A DNA stretch of 37,356 nucleotides from positions 1 through 37,356 of the forward strand of contig JAJFFK010000020.1 in assembly GCA_021776655.1 (NCBI GenBank), in the 5' to 3' direction. This DNA is from Henriciella sp. (lineage in GTDB: Bacteria; Pseudomonadota; Alphaproteobacteria; Caulobacterales; Hyphomonadaceae). The notes beneath the pieces were generated by a model. It saw nothing but the letters and a program-made list of their open reading frames with translations, had not been told where the DNA came from and ran no database searches. The stretch's first letter is position 1; each line of letters begins with the position of its first letter. Positions 17,234 through 25,281 of the stretch are shown here, piece by piece. The position numbers and the translations under genes were made by a program.

Positions 17234-18652
17234 ATGAACCCACCCATCCTTGAAATTTCTGACCATTTCGCAGATGCAGCAGTACCGGTAAATTTTCCAG
17301 CCGCTGTGTTGCGCTATCGCAACACAAAATGGGCGGTCAAAACTGACCTGAATGACCTTTCCGCGACGGCATGGATCAGCCATTTCGGACACTTCGAACC
17401 ACTACCGAAAAACCTCAAGACACCGCTCGCGATGCGCTATCATGGTCACCAGTTTCACGTCTATAATCGCGACCTAGGCGATGGCCGCGGCTTTCTGTTC
17501 GCGCAGGTTCGCGATGACCAAGGCCGCCTGCTCGACCTTGGCACGAAGGGGTCCGGTCAGACCCGCTGGTCGCGCCAGGGTGACGGTCGCCTGACCCTGA
17601 AAGGCGGCGTGCGCGAACTCCTCGCCGCCAATTATCTCGAAGCGATGGGCGTCAAGACATCCAAACCGTTCAGCCTGATTGAGACCGGCGAGCAATTGCA
17701 CCGCAATGACGAACCCTCCCCGGCGCGCTCATCTGTCCTGACCCGTCTGTCACATAGTCATATCAGGTTCGGGACGTTTCAACGCGCCGCCTATGAAGAA
17801 GATCACGCCGCGATGGCGATGCTGATCAACCACGTCATCACGCATTATCACCCTGATTGCGCCGACGAAGCCCTTGGCAAAGCTACGCCTGCTTTGCTGC
17901 AGCGGATCACCGAGGTCACAGCCGCGATGATCGGGCAATGGATGGCCACCGGCTTTGTCCACGGCGTGATGAATACGGATAATTTCAACATCACTGGCGA
18001 GACGTTTGATTTCGGACCGTGGCGCTTTCTGCCAACCAGCGACCCAAACTTCACTGCGGCATATTTTGACAGTCAGGGTCTTTATCGGTTCGGGCGGCAA
18101 CCCACCCAGGGCTTGTGGGCACTGCAGCAATTGGCAGGCGCCTTGAGCCTGGTGGCAGATCCCAAGGATTTGAGCGCCGCGCTTGGCGCTTATGAGCGCG
18201 CGTATCAAACCAGTTTTGCACACCATACGATGGCCCTGCTTGGCCTCGAAGGTGGGCTGGATTTGCGCGCCGATCTTCTCTTCCTGCAGACATTCTATGC
18301 CTGGATGACGACGTCCGGGGCCAGTTGGCCGCACGTCTTCTTTGACTGGTTTTGCGGCGAAGCAAGTGCGTCGCGCGCGCTTCAGGGATCGCTTGGTTCG
18401 CTCTATGAGGCCGCCGCGTTTTCGCCCGTGCGCGACGGTCTATACGCTCGTTCGCCTTTGCGATCAGAGCGCCTCGACAGCAAATATTTCCAAGCCGACG
18501 CGCCGGTCAGCCTGCTGATCGACGAGGTTGAAACGCTCTGGGCGGCGATTGCTGACAAGGATGACTGGCAGCCCCTACAAGCCAAGCTGGACCATATAGG
18601 TGGCGCCAAACAAGCTTATGACATCACGTTTGAGGCAAGTCAGCCTGCTTGA
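17234..18652 (+). CDS. selO: Protein adenylyltransferase SelO (YdiU family)
   Basis: A SelO pseudokinase of 472 residues, close to bacterial YdiU length. SelO transfers AMP from ATP to Ser, Thr or Tyr side chains of proteins and is linked to oxidative stress. The flipped-nucleotide active site is recognisable: the lysine of LGTKGSGQT (Lys105), GDGRLTLKGGVRELL (116-130), and the catalytic HGVMNTDNFNI block with Asp249, followed by the DFG-like FDFGPW (Asp259). MRYHGHQF near residue 68 is also typical. The C-terminal CxxC/Sec motif of mitochondrial SelO is absent. Its 3' end overlaps the convergent doxX gene by 29 bases. Confidence 0.93.
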   Translation: MNPPILEISDHFADAAVPVNFPAAVLRYRNTKWAVKTDLNDLSATAWISHFGHFEPLPKNLKTPLAMRYHGHQFHVYNRDLGDGRGFLFAQVRDDQGRLLDLGTKGSGQTRWSRQGDGRLTLKGGVRELLAANYLEAMGVKTSKPFSLIETGEQLHRNDEPSPARSSVLTRLSHSHIRFGTFQRAAYEEDHAAMAMLINHVITHYHPDCADEALGKATPALLQRITEVTAAMIGQWMATGFVHGVMNTDNFNITGETFDFGPWRFLPTSDPNFTAAYFDSQGLYRFGRQPTQGLWALQQLAGALSLVADPKDLSAALGAYERAYQTSFAHHTMALLGLEGGLDLRADLLFLQTFYAWMTTSGASWPHVFFDWFCGEASASRALQGSLGSLYEAAAFSPVRDGLYARSPLRSERLDSKYFQADAPVSLLIDEVETLWAAIADKDDWQPLQAKLDHIGGAKQAYDITFEASQPA

Positions 18653-19175
18653 GTTTGTCGCCTAGGAAGCGATCAAGCGACCACGCCCCAGGACCATAAG
18701 CAACAACCACAAACAAGGTCGCAGCCCACCAGATATGGCTGCCCCACCAGGTCGCGGCGTCCGGGAATACAAGCAGTTCGATGAACAGCGTCATGGCAAG
18801 TAGACCAAGGGCTGAAAACCGGGTCAGAAAGCCCAGGACCAGCAGGATTGGCAGCATGATTTCCATAATCCCGGCCATATTGGCAAAGCGTTCGACAATC
18901 CATTGTGTCGCCGGGGCATAGGTGCCTTCAGCAACATCACTACACAGAACCAGAGCCCGGCCGCGCGGTTCTTCTGGACAGAAAAATTCGTACATGAAGA
19001 GGTCATATTTATCCGGGTTGAAGGACAGAAAGCCATTCCATTTGGTCAAGCCCGACTTGAAGAAGACATAGGCCGGGGCAAACCGCGCAAATAGCAGGGC
19101 GGCTGGTTGCAATATGTTGGCCTTGGCCGCCAACCCGGAATACAGAGCGCCCGCTCGTTTCAATAGACCCATCAT
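18624..19175 (-). CDS. DoxX family membrane protein of buf operon
   Basis: A DoxX-family inner-membrane protein of 183 residues with about four helices (near 25-40, 95-115, 117-140 and 143-165). ARFAPAYVFFKSGLTKW and the GFLTRFSALGLLAMT block are characteristic. A larger loop at residues 47-90 holds two cysteines (66, 78). DoxX proteins are regular partners of MNIO/DUF2063 operons; their role is suggested to be redox or quinone related but is not settled. It begins one base past the bufC stop and is the last gene of the operon. Its end overlaps selO on the opposite strand. Confidence 0.88.
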   Translation of the reverse strand: MMGLLKRAGALYSGLAAKANILQPAALLFARFAPAYVFFKSGLTKWNGFLSFNPDKYDLFMYEFFCPEEPRGRALVLCSDVAEGTYAPATQWIVERFANMAGIMEIMLPILLVLGFLTRFSALGLLAMTLFIELLVFPDAATWWGSHIWWAATLFVVVAYGPGAWSLDRFLGDKLKQADLPQT

Positions 19176-19176
19176 C

Positions 19177-19959
19177 TCACTTTGTTCCTTTCAACGCTGT
19201 GAACAAGCCATCAGCAAGACTGATTGCAAGCGTTTGACTAATATCAAAATCCGGGGCCGCACGTAGACCCGCAATCACTGCTTCCTCGAGCCTTTGTCCG
19301 CACTGAAGCGAGGTTAGAAACTCGATCTCGCCCTCTGAGAGCTGGCGAAACACCACCTCGCTTGCGCCGCGGCTAATTAAAACAGTTTGCTCACCGGGCG
19401 TCATTTGCCGCTCGCTGTCAACATCGTCGCCGCGCCGTAAATCGGCCCAGAGGGCAAATACCTGCCAATCGCAACTGACAATCTGCACATGCGCGCCAAA
19501 CAGCAGCGTTGCAGCCAGTAAATCTGCTTCGGTCTGCGCCAAAGTCGCCAGAACGCTCGGATCCAAAATGGGGTCATCGCTCGCCAGATGCGCCATAAGC
19601 CAAGCCATATCCAACCGAGCCAGATCGGCGAGCCAGGGCAGCCCATGTTCGGCCTCGCCAGCGGCGATAAAATCCGGCAAATCATCGCCATATCCAACCA
19701 GAGAACGATCCGATGGCCGCTGCTGATCGACATAGGCACGCGCCATTGCGCCGAAGAAGTCAGGCCCCATGATCGCGGCGGTCGCCTGAAAATTCGATTT
19801 TAGTGCATCACTGGCGGCGAGCAGGCTGGAATTGCGATAGACCAGAGCGCGCGGGCCAATATCAGCGCCGTCGCGCATCAAAGTGTTCAAGCTTTCAGGC
19901 CCTGTGCGTCCGCACACCACGCTGATAACTGCGTCCATATGGGCTTCAAGCGGCGACAT
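19177..19959 (-). CDS. bufC: BufC, DUF2063 MNIO partner protein
   Basis: The DUF2063 partner of the multinuclear iron oxidase, 260 residues from the ATG at 19959. The N-terminal domain (about residues 1-95) has the typical MSPLEAHMDAVISV start and the RNSSLLAASDALKSNFQAT block. The C-terminal half is the recognition/wing domain that presents the precursor peptide to the oxidase in related systems. The start lies inside the end of bufB, a 14-base overlap that suggests coupled translation. The open frame continues 60 codons further upstream, but only as a shadow of bufB. Confidence 0.88.
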   Translation of the reverse strand: MSPLEAHMDAVISVVCGRTGPESLNTLMRDGADIGPRALVYRNSSLLAASDALKSNFQATAAIMGPDFFGAMARAYVDQQRPSDRSLVGYGDDLPDFIAAGEAEHGLPWLADLARLDMAWLMAHLASDDPILDPSVLATLAQTEADLLAATLLFGAHVQIVSCDWQVFALWADLRRGDDVDSERQMTPGEQTVLISRGASEVVFRQLSEGEIEFLTSLQCGQRLEEAVIAGLRAAPDFDISQTLAISLADGLFTALKGTK

Positions 19960-20812
19960 TGGCGCGCCTCGCAACCTCGAGTAACAGAGCGTCAGCTCGA
20001 TCCCGCTCAGCTCGCAATTCAGCAAAAGGCGGAATGTCTGCATCCCGCTCCACCAGAACCGGTTTTGGGCCAAATCTCCCAAGCGCATAATCCAAAAGTT
20101 GCCAGACCGGCTCAGCCACCGCGCTGCCATGACTGTCAATCAGCAGCGCCGCCCCCAGATTTGGGTCTTCGCTATGTCCGGCAATATGAATCTCGCCGAC
20201 CAGATCGGCAGGAACCGCGTCGATATAGGCGCGCGCATCGCCGCCAACATTATTTGCACTGATCCAGATATTATTGACATCAACCAACAGGCCACATCCG
20301 GCCCGCTGCGCCGTTTCGACCAGAAAGTCCGGCTCGTCCATTTCACTGGCAAAAGGTAGGTAATTGGTTGGATTCTCAATCAGGATACGGCGTCCAATTG
20401 AGGTTTGGAACGCCTCAATGTGATTGATCAGATTGGCCTGTGCCTCACGCGTGCGCGGCAAGGGCAAGAGATCGCTATAGTAAGCGCCATCATGCGTGCA
20501 CCAGGCCGCATGTTCTGAAACCTGTTCGGGCTGATAGCGCTCAATCAATTCTCGCAAGCGTTTGAAATGCTTGTCATCCAATGGGTCTAGCCCACCAAGC
20601 GAGGCTCCAACCCCGTGAAAACTCAAGTCCCGGTCCGACCGGATCGCCTCAAGCCAGGTCAGGCGTGGACCGCCATCGACCATGTAATTTTCGGGGTGAA
20701 CTTCCACCCAAAGGGACGTGTCGCCAGTCTCGTGCACCTCACGGTAGTGCTCAGGCTTGAGGCCGAGCCCACCGCGTGGCGCGAGGGAGAGGGAGGGAGG
20801 AACTGGCGACAC
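19946..20812 (-). CDS. bufB: BufB, multinuclear non-heme iron oxidase (DUF692)
   Basis: A DUF692/MNIO enzyme of 288 residues (TIM barrel, two or three irons). Enzymes of this family modify cysteines of a small precursor; MbnB makes methanobactin, and BufB makes the thiooxazoles of bufferins. Likely metal ligands are visible: His66 in SFHGVG, Glu100 and His101 in VSEHAAW, Glu146 in LIENPTNY, Asp178 and Asn180-181 in VDVNNIW, His209 and His213 in EIHIAGH, Asp226/His228 in DSHGS and Glu255 in VLVERDADIP. GLGLKPEH near residue 15 is the family's usual start. The start codon is GTG with no clear ribosome binding site, 15 bases after bufA1, so translation may be coupled. Confidence 0.93.
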   Translation of the reverse strand: MSPVPPSLSLAPRGGLGLKPEHYREVHETGDTSLWVEVHPENYMVDGGPRLTWLEAIRSDRDLSFHGVGASLGGLDPLDDKHFKRLRELIERYQPEQVSEHAAWCTHDGAYYSDLLPLPRTREAQANLINHIEAFQTSIGRRILIENPTNYLPFASEMDEPDFLVETAQRAGCGLLVDVNNIWISANNVGGDARAYIDAVPADLVGEIHIAGHSEDPNLGAALLIDSHGSAVAEPVWQLLDYALGRFGPKPVLVERDADIPPFAELRAERDRADALLLEVARRANVAA

Positions 20813-20827
20813 GTTTAAGGTTTGGGT

Positions 20828-21202
20828 TTAAGCTGGGTTGTTACGGTCCAGTGCAGACTTCGATGCCGCACCTTCTGGAGTTACGATAAACTCACATGTG
20901 CCACGCGGCGCATAAGTCCAGGCATTGCCCTGAAAGTCGACCGTCGACGTGCCTTCGCAGCTAGTGCCTTTACCAGCCTTGCAGTCATTTTCTGCTGCCA
21001 GCGCAATGCCGTAGCACTTGTCTTTGCGGCCACGCAGACGCTCACCGGCTTGCCAGGCAGCAACCTTTGCAGTCACCTCAGCCGGCGCATTGTCGGCGAG
21101 GGTCAGCTGGCTGTTTGGCTTGGCATAAGCTGCCCCGGCCAGAGTTGCAGCTGCAATCGCACCAGAGGCTAGCGATTTCGCAATCATCGATTTTTTTGAC
21201 AT
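20828..21202 (-). CDS. bufA1: BufA1-type bufferin precursor (DUF2282)
   Basis: A precursor of 124 residues with a Sec signal peptide (residues 1-27, cut after AYA). The DUF2282 core follows with four cysteines: Cys63 in KDKCYGIA, Cys74 in AENDCKAG, Cys82 in GTSCEG and Cys103 in PRGTCEFI. This pattern matches bufferins of the BufA1 type. In characterised examples two cysteines become thiooxazoles and the other two form a disulfide, and the exported peptide binds copper in the periplasm. The stretch between signal peptide and first cysteine (about 35 residues) is longer than I expect, as is the C-terminal tail. AAGGAA precedes the ATG. It is the first gene of the operon. Confidence 0.9.
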   Translation of the reverse strand: MSKKSMIAKSLASGAIAAATLAGAAYAKPNSQLTLADNAPAEVTAKVAAWQAGERLRGRKDKCYGIALAAENDCKAGKGTSCEGTSTVDFQGNAWTYAPRGTCEFIVTPEGAASKSALDRNNPA

Positions 21203-21412
21203 AAATATATTCCTTGTTTCTATGGCGTGGGAGAACGCTTACTATCGATAAACCAGCTTTGTGCTCCGCAAAAATCACGTGCCCGTGAGGTCAGTCACAA
21301 GCCCGCGAGCAATAACATCCAGGCGCTTGGGTTTGCCGTACGGTCAGGCCGTGACAGACCGCCCGCTCTGCCATACATTCCCGCCGCAATTGCAAGAAAT
21401 TGGGAGACGGCG
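21203..21412. promoter_or_regulatory. Divergent promoter region, buf operon / mcd
   Basis: This 210-base gap lies between the divergent bufA1 and mcd starts and should carry both promoters. On the minus strand an AT-rich segment and AAGGAA precede bufA1. On the plus strand GGGAGA lies seven bases before the mcd ATG. A reading frame upstream of mcd is open back to 21227 but lacks support. I could not identify a clear ECF-sigma or metal-regulator box. Confidence 0.4.
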
Positions 21413-23098
21413 ATGACAGGACCTGACCAAACAGGCGGCAGTGGCGTGCTGATCAATCTGACCACCGCCATGACCGCAGCGGTTGCGGCGCTGGATGTCT
21501 ACAAGCAGGCTGTCCGCACCAAGATTGCATTGATCCTTGCACCAACCGGGAAACCTGACCGTAAAGCATTTGAAATGCATCAGCACATGGCGCATGGCTT
21601 TGCCTGGGTCGTCACCTATGTCGAAACCCTGCGCGAGACCGCACACTGGGCCACACGCCTCGAGGCAGATGGTGAGTTTGGCGAGATTGAAGCGCTATTG
21701 TCGCAAATCCTGTTCAGTGACTACCTCGCCCAATTGGTTGGCGGGATCCCGATGAACCAGGGCGAAACCATCCGCCCGCATGAACTAGAGACTTTGGAAG
21801 AGGCTGAAGCCCTGTTCGACGTGCCGGTCATCCGCCGGCTGATCACCGAAGGTAAAACACAACAAACAATGGCCGCCACCGCCAAGCTGCTGCCTGACGC
21901 GCTGGGCCGCGCAACGGTTGAAAATACCGGACTTGATGAGACCCTCAACATGGTCCGCGATCAGTTTCGCCGCTATGCCGAGGACAAGATCGTTCCGCAT
22001 GCGCATGACTGGCACCTCAAGAATGAATATATCCCGATGGAGGTCGTCGATGCGATGGCTGAGCTCGGTGTGTTTGGCCTGACCATCCCGGAGGAGTTCG
22101 GCGGTTTCGGCATGGGCAAGACCGCGATGTGCGTCGTCTCAGAAGAATTATCGCGCGGCTATATTGGCACCGGATCACTTGGTACGCGCTCAGAGATCGC
22201 GGCGGAGCTGATCATGATTGGCGGCACGCAGGCGCAAAAGGAAAAGTATCTTCCAGCGATTGCCAGTGGTGAAATCCTGCCCACAGCGGTGTTTACCGAA
22301 CCCAATACCGGCTCAGACCTTGGCGCCTTGCGCACGCGTGCAGTCAAGCACGGGAACACTTACAAGATCACTGGCAACAAGACCTGGATCACCCACCCGG
22401 TTCGCGCCGATCTGATGACCCTTCTGGTGCGCACCAGCCCGGATACGACCAATTTCTCTGGCCTCTCAATGCTGCTCGCCGAAAAGCCGCGCGGCAGCGA
22501 CGCACAGCCATTCCCAGCCGATGGCATGACCGGCGGTGAGATCGAAGTGCTCGGCTATCGCGGCATGAAGGAGTATGAGATCGGCTTTGACGGGTTTGAA
22601 GTGCCGACTGAAAACCTGCTCGGCGACAAAGAGGGCATGGGTTTCAAACACTTGATGGCGACGTTTGAGAGCGCCCGCATCCAAACCGCCGGACGCGCAA
22701 TAGGCGTGACCCAATACGCGTTCGAGTTGGGCCTGCGCTACGCTCTCGACCGGGCTCAGTTTGGCCAACCGATCTTCAACTTCCCGCGCGTCGCCAACAA
22801 GCTGGTAATGATGGCGGCAGAACTGGTTGGCATTCGCCAGCTGACTTATTTCTCGGCGCGCCAGAAGGATTTGGGGAAACGCTGCGACCTCGAAGCAGGC
22901 ATGGCCAAGCTGCTGGCCGCGCGTGCGGCATGGGCGGCGGCGGACAATGCCTTGCAAATCCATGGCGGCAACGGCTTTGCGCTGGAATATCCGATCAGCA
23001 GAGTGCTTCAGGATGCGCGTATCCTCAACATTTTCGAAGGTGCCGGCGAAGTCCAGGCCATGGTCATCGCCCGCCGCGTCATCACTGGCGGCAATTAA
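21413..23098 (+). CDS. mcd: Acyl-CoA dehydrogenase, probable methylsuccinyl-CoA dehydrogenase
   Basis: An FAD-dependent acyl-CoA dehydrogenase of 561 residues. The core (from about residue 178) shows FGLTIPEEFGGFGMG, FTEPNTGSDLG, the KTWITHPVRADLM block, and QIHGGNGFALEYPISRVLQDARILNIFEGAGEVQ; the glutamate of IFEGAGE is at the catalytic-base position. In front is an extra helical domain of about 175 residues. A long N-terminal extension of this size is a hallmark of (2S)-methylsuccinyl-CoA dehydrogenase of the ethylmalonyl-CoA pathway, which makes mesaconyl-CoA. The Mcl-type lyase at 10.5 kb supports this. GGGAGA at proper spacing fixes the start. The exact substrate remains inferred. Confidence 0.78.
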   Translation: MTGPDQTGGSGVLINLTTAMTAAVAALDVYKQAVRTKIALILAPTGKPDRKAFEMHQHMAHGFAWVVTYVETLRETAHWATRLEADGEFGEIEALLSQILFSDYLAQLVGGIPMNQGETIRPHELETLEEAEALFDVPVIRRLITEGKTQQTMAATAKLLPDALGRATVENTGLDETLNMVRDQFRRYAEDKIVPHAHDWHLKNEYIPMEVVDAMAELGVFGLTIPEEFGGFGMGKTAMCVVSEELSRGYIGTGSLGTRSEIAAELIMIGGTQAQKEKYLPAIASGEILPTAVFTEPNTGSDLGALRTRAVKHGNTYKITGNKTWITHPVRADLMTLLVRTSPDTTNFSGLSMLLAEKPRGSDAQPFPADGMTGGEIEVLGYRGMKEYEIGFDGFEVPTENLLGDKEGMGFKHLMATFESARIQTAGRAIGVTQYAFELGLRYALDRAQFGQPIFNFPRVANKLVMMAAELVGIRQLTYFSARQKDLGKRCDLEAGMAKLLAARAAWAAADNALQIHGGNGFALEYPISRVLQDARILNIFEGAGEVQAMVIARRVITGGN

Positions 23099-23196
23099 AG
23101 TGCTGAGCTGTTTTCGCTCACGGCTATTCCTCGCAAGTGCAAGGGCCTGCGTGGGCGCGGCGCATTAGCACCGGGCCACGCTTGTGGCCGGGGGTT

Positions 23197-25209
23197 TCAC
23201 CCTTCGCAGGCGCTGGCTTCAAACCTAACAGCGATGAAGTGGACCGGGTCGCCGTTGGAATAGTTTAGCGCATAGACCGGATCCGATTGCTGCACGCAGC
23301 GACCTTGCACCAGGGCTTCACCTTGCATTTGCGCCAGAGCCGGTGCGCCGACTTCATTTTCCAGATTGATCAGGTAAACAACTGGGTAGGCGTCATCCTC
23401 AAGCGGCAGGCCAATCGGCGTTTCTGGCGGATGCAGATTTTGCGTTCCTGTGGTCAGGACATAGCTTGGTTCGGCATATCCAAGCGCCAGAATGCGCGCT
23501 GGCGAGGCCGTCCCATCGGAGCATGTTTCGCTCGGCATGCCACAAACCTGTTCCAGCGCCAAAATCGCGCTTTGTGTCGGTTGAACCCAGGTCTGGCTTG
23601 GCAGGAAGAAGATGCGCATATGCCAACCGAGCAGCATTGATGCCGCCACGCCGAGCAGGATGGACAAGCTGACCTTGCGCCATGCGAATGCGAGCAAGGA
23701 CATGATCAAAGCCGCACCGCCCAGCCACCATAACCACATCGGGAAGCCGGTATATTGGACCCATTGCGATAGCACGGCGCTATCACCCGCTGTCTTGAAA
23801 TCAGCCGCCGCTTCGATCTGAACCAAGTCCACAGCAAGCGGCGAACTGGCCAGCAGAAGCGCGCCGCCACCGAGCGCAAACAAGCCGAGCGAGACCCAGC
23901 GCGAGAGGTTAAATTTCGCGCCCTGGATCATCTCGATTGCTGCCCAGCCACACAAAAGCGCGAAGGCCGGATAGGCCGGCAAGATATAATGACTGAGCCG
24001 GGTCGGCATCAGTTCGAAGAAGGCCCAGGTCAGCACTGCCCACGCGGCGAGGAAGCGCAAGGCTTTGGTCTTGTCGCTGATCGGTGCGGGCGCACCAGGC
24101 CAGCGGGCAAACCAGCTGGCGCGCGAAGAGAGGAGCCAGAAACCCGCGATCAGCAGCGCCGGAAAAGCCGACGGCGCGCCATTGCCAAGTTCGCCCGGAA
24201 GGATCCAGGCCGCCATCGCTGTAAACGCGCCAATGGCGGCAACTATCAGCAAGGCATCGGTGCCGCGTCGTCGCGACGCTTCGCTGCGACCACGCAGATC
24301 CTTCCATGTTGCCACCACGCCCGGAACCGCGAGCAGTGTCGCCGGGAAGAACCAGGCCGGAATGTGGGTCAAATGATATAGCGGCCAGCCCGCATGGCCT
24401 TCGGAGGCACCCGCGAACTTGTCCTTCAGGTCTTTGCCGACCGCACCCTGAATGAACTCGCCTTGCGTCGCGAACTGGATCGCAGCGAGCCAGGGCAAGA
24501 ACATGGCGAGACAAATCGCCGGGCCGGGCCACCAGATCAGGGGCCGCCACCAGTCGTTGCCGCCGCTACTGACACCGCCGCTGGCAGCGCGGTTCCAGAC
24601 CCAAGCGCCAAAGCCAGCATAGCCGATGACCATCGGCGTCACTGGGCCTTTGATCAGCAGGCTTGCGCCCATCACGAGCCAAAAGAACAAAGCCATCTTC
24701 TTTGACTTGTCGCCGCGCATATATAACCGCGCCAAAGCTCCAATGCCGAGTGTCGTCAAAAAGACCAGCACGCCGTCAGTCTTTGAAATATGCGCCTCGC
24801 TGGTTAGTAACAGCGTCGCGGCAAACATCGCTGAGCCAAGGAAGGCGGCGCGCCGCCCGATCAGGATAATGCCGCACCAGAACGTCGCCATCGCCGCCAA
24901 GGCTGCACCCAGCCAGCTCGGCACGCGATAGGTCCAGATTTCGAGATTGTCGCCGTCGCCGAGCAGAGCAGTTGAACCCGATTGCAACCAATGAATGCCA
25001 GCCGGTTTCTTGTTGCGATACTTGTCCTGATAACGAATGATCAGATAATCGCCGGTTTCAAGATATTGCTTTGAAGCCTGTGCGAACCGGCTCTCGTCGC
25101 GGTCAAGTGCGGGCAGGTAAAACACACCCGGCGCAGCGGCCGTGAACGTGATCGCAAACAAGATCAGATAGGCCTTCCAGCCGGATGATATGCGGTCGAG
25201 CAAGCTCAT
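23197..25209 (-). CDS. ArnT-like GT-C glycosyltransferase
   Basis: A polytopic inner-membrane glycosyltransferase of 670 residues related to ArnT/PMT (GT39/GT83). The first periplasmic loop carries the catalytic acidic motif PALDRDESRFAQA (near residue 36) and YRNKKPAGIHWLQ (near 64). About ten to twelve membrane helices follow, then a periplasmic C-terminal domain with cysteines. Such enzymes take a sugar from undecaprenyl phosphate and place it on lipid A, other glycolipids or proteins. A DPM1-like donor synthase is present at 3.9 kb but not adjacent. It is divergent from the DAACS symporter gene. Specificity is unknown, so I do not call it arnT. Confidence 0.85.
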   Translation of the reverse strand: MSLLDRISSGWKAYLILFAITFTAAAPGVFYLPALDRDESRFAQASKQYLETGDYLIIRYQDKYRNKKPAGIHWLQSGSTALLGDGDNLEIWTYRVPSWLGAALAAMATFWCGIILIGRRAAFLGSAMFAATLLLTSEAHISKTDGVLVFLTTLGIGALARLYMRGDKSKKMALFFWLVMGASLLIKGPVTPMVIGYAGFGAWVWNRAASGGVSSGGNDWWRPLIWWPGPAICLAMFLPWLAAIQFATQGEFIQGAVGKDLKDKFAGASEGHAGWPLYHLTHIPAWFFPATLLAVPGVVATWKDLRGRSEASRRRGTDALLIVAAIGAFTAMAAWILPGELGNGAPSAFPALLIAGFWLLSSRASWFARWPGAPAPISDKTKALRFLAAWAVLTWAFFELMPTRLSHYILPAYPAFALLCGWAAIEMIQGAKFNLSRWVSLGLFALGGGALLLASSPLAVDLVQIEAAADFKTAGDSAVLSQWVQYTGFPMWLWWLGGAALIMSLLAFAWRKVSLSILLGVAASMLLGWHMRIFFLPSQTWVQPTQSAILALEQVCGMPSETCSDGTASPARILALGYAEPSYVLTTGTQNLHPPETPIGLPLEDDAYPVVYLINLENEVGAPALAQMQGEALVQGRCVQQSDPVYALNYSNGDPVHFIAVRFEASACEG

Positions 25210-25281
25210 GTGATATCCTGTTCAGCCATTCAGGTGTTGAACATAGCTAGTATGCGGCCTAGCCTCATTTGGGAAGCTGAT

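Noticed and set aside
23099-23196. Terminator between mcd and the ArnT-like gene
   Set aside because: GGCCAC-GCTT-GTGGCC at 23174-23189 is a short stem followed by G's and no T-run, so evidence for termination is weak.
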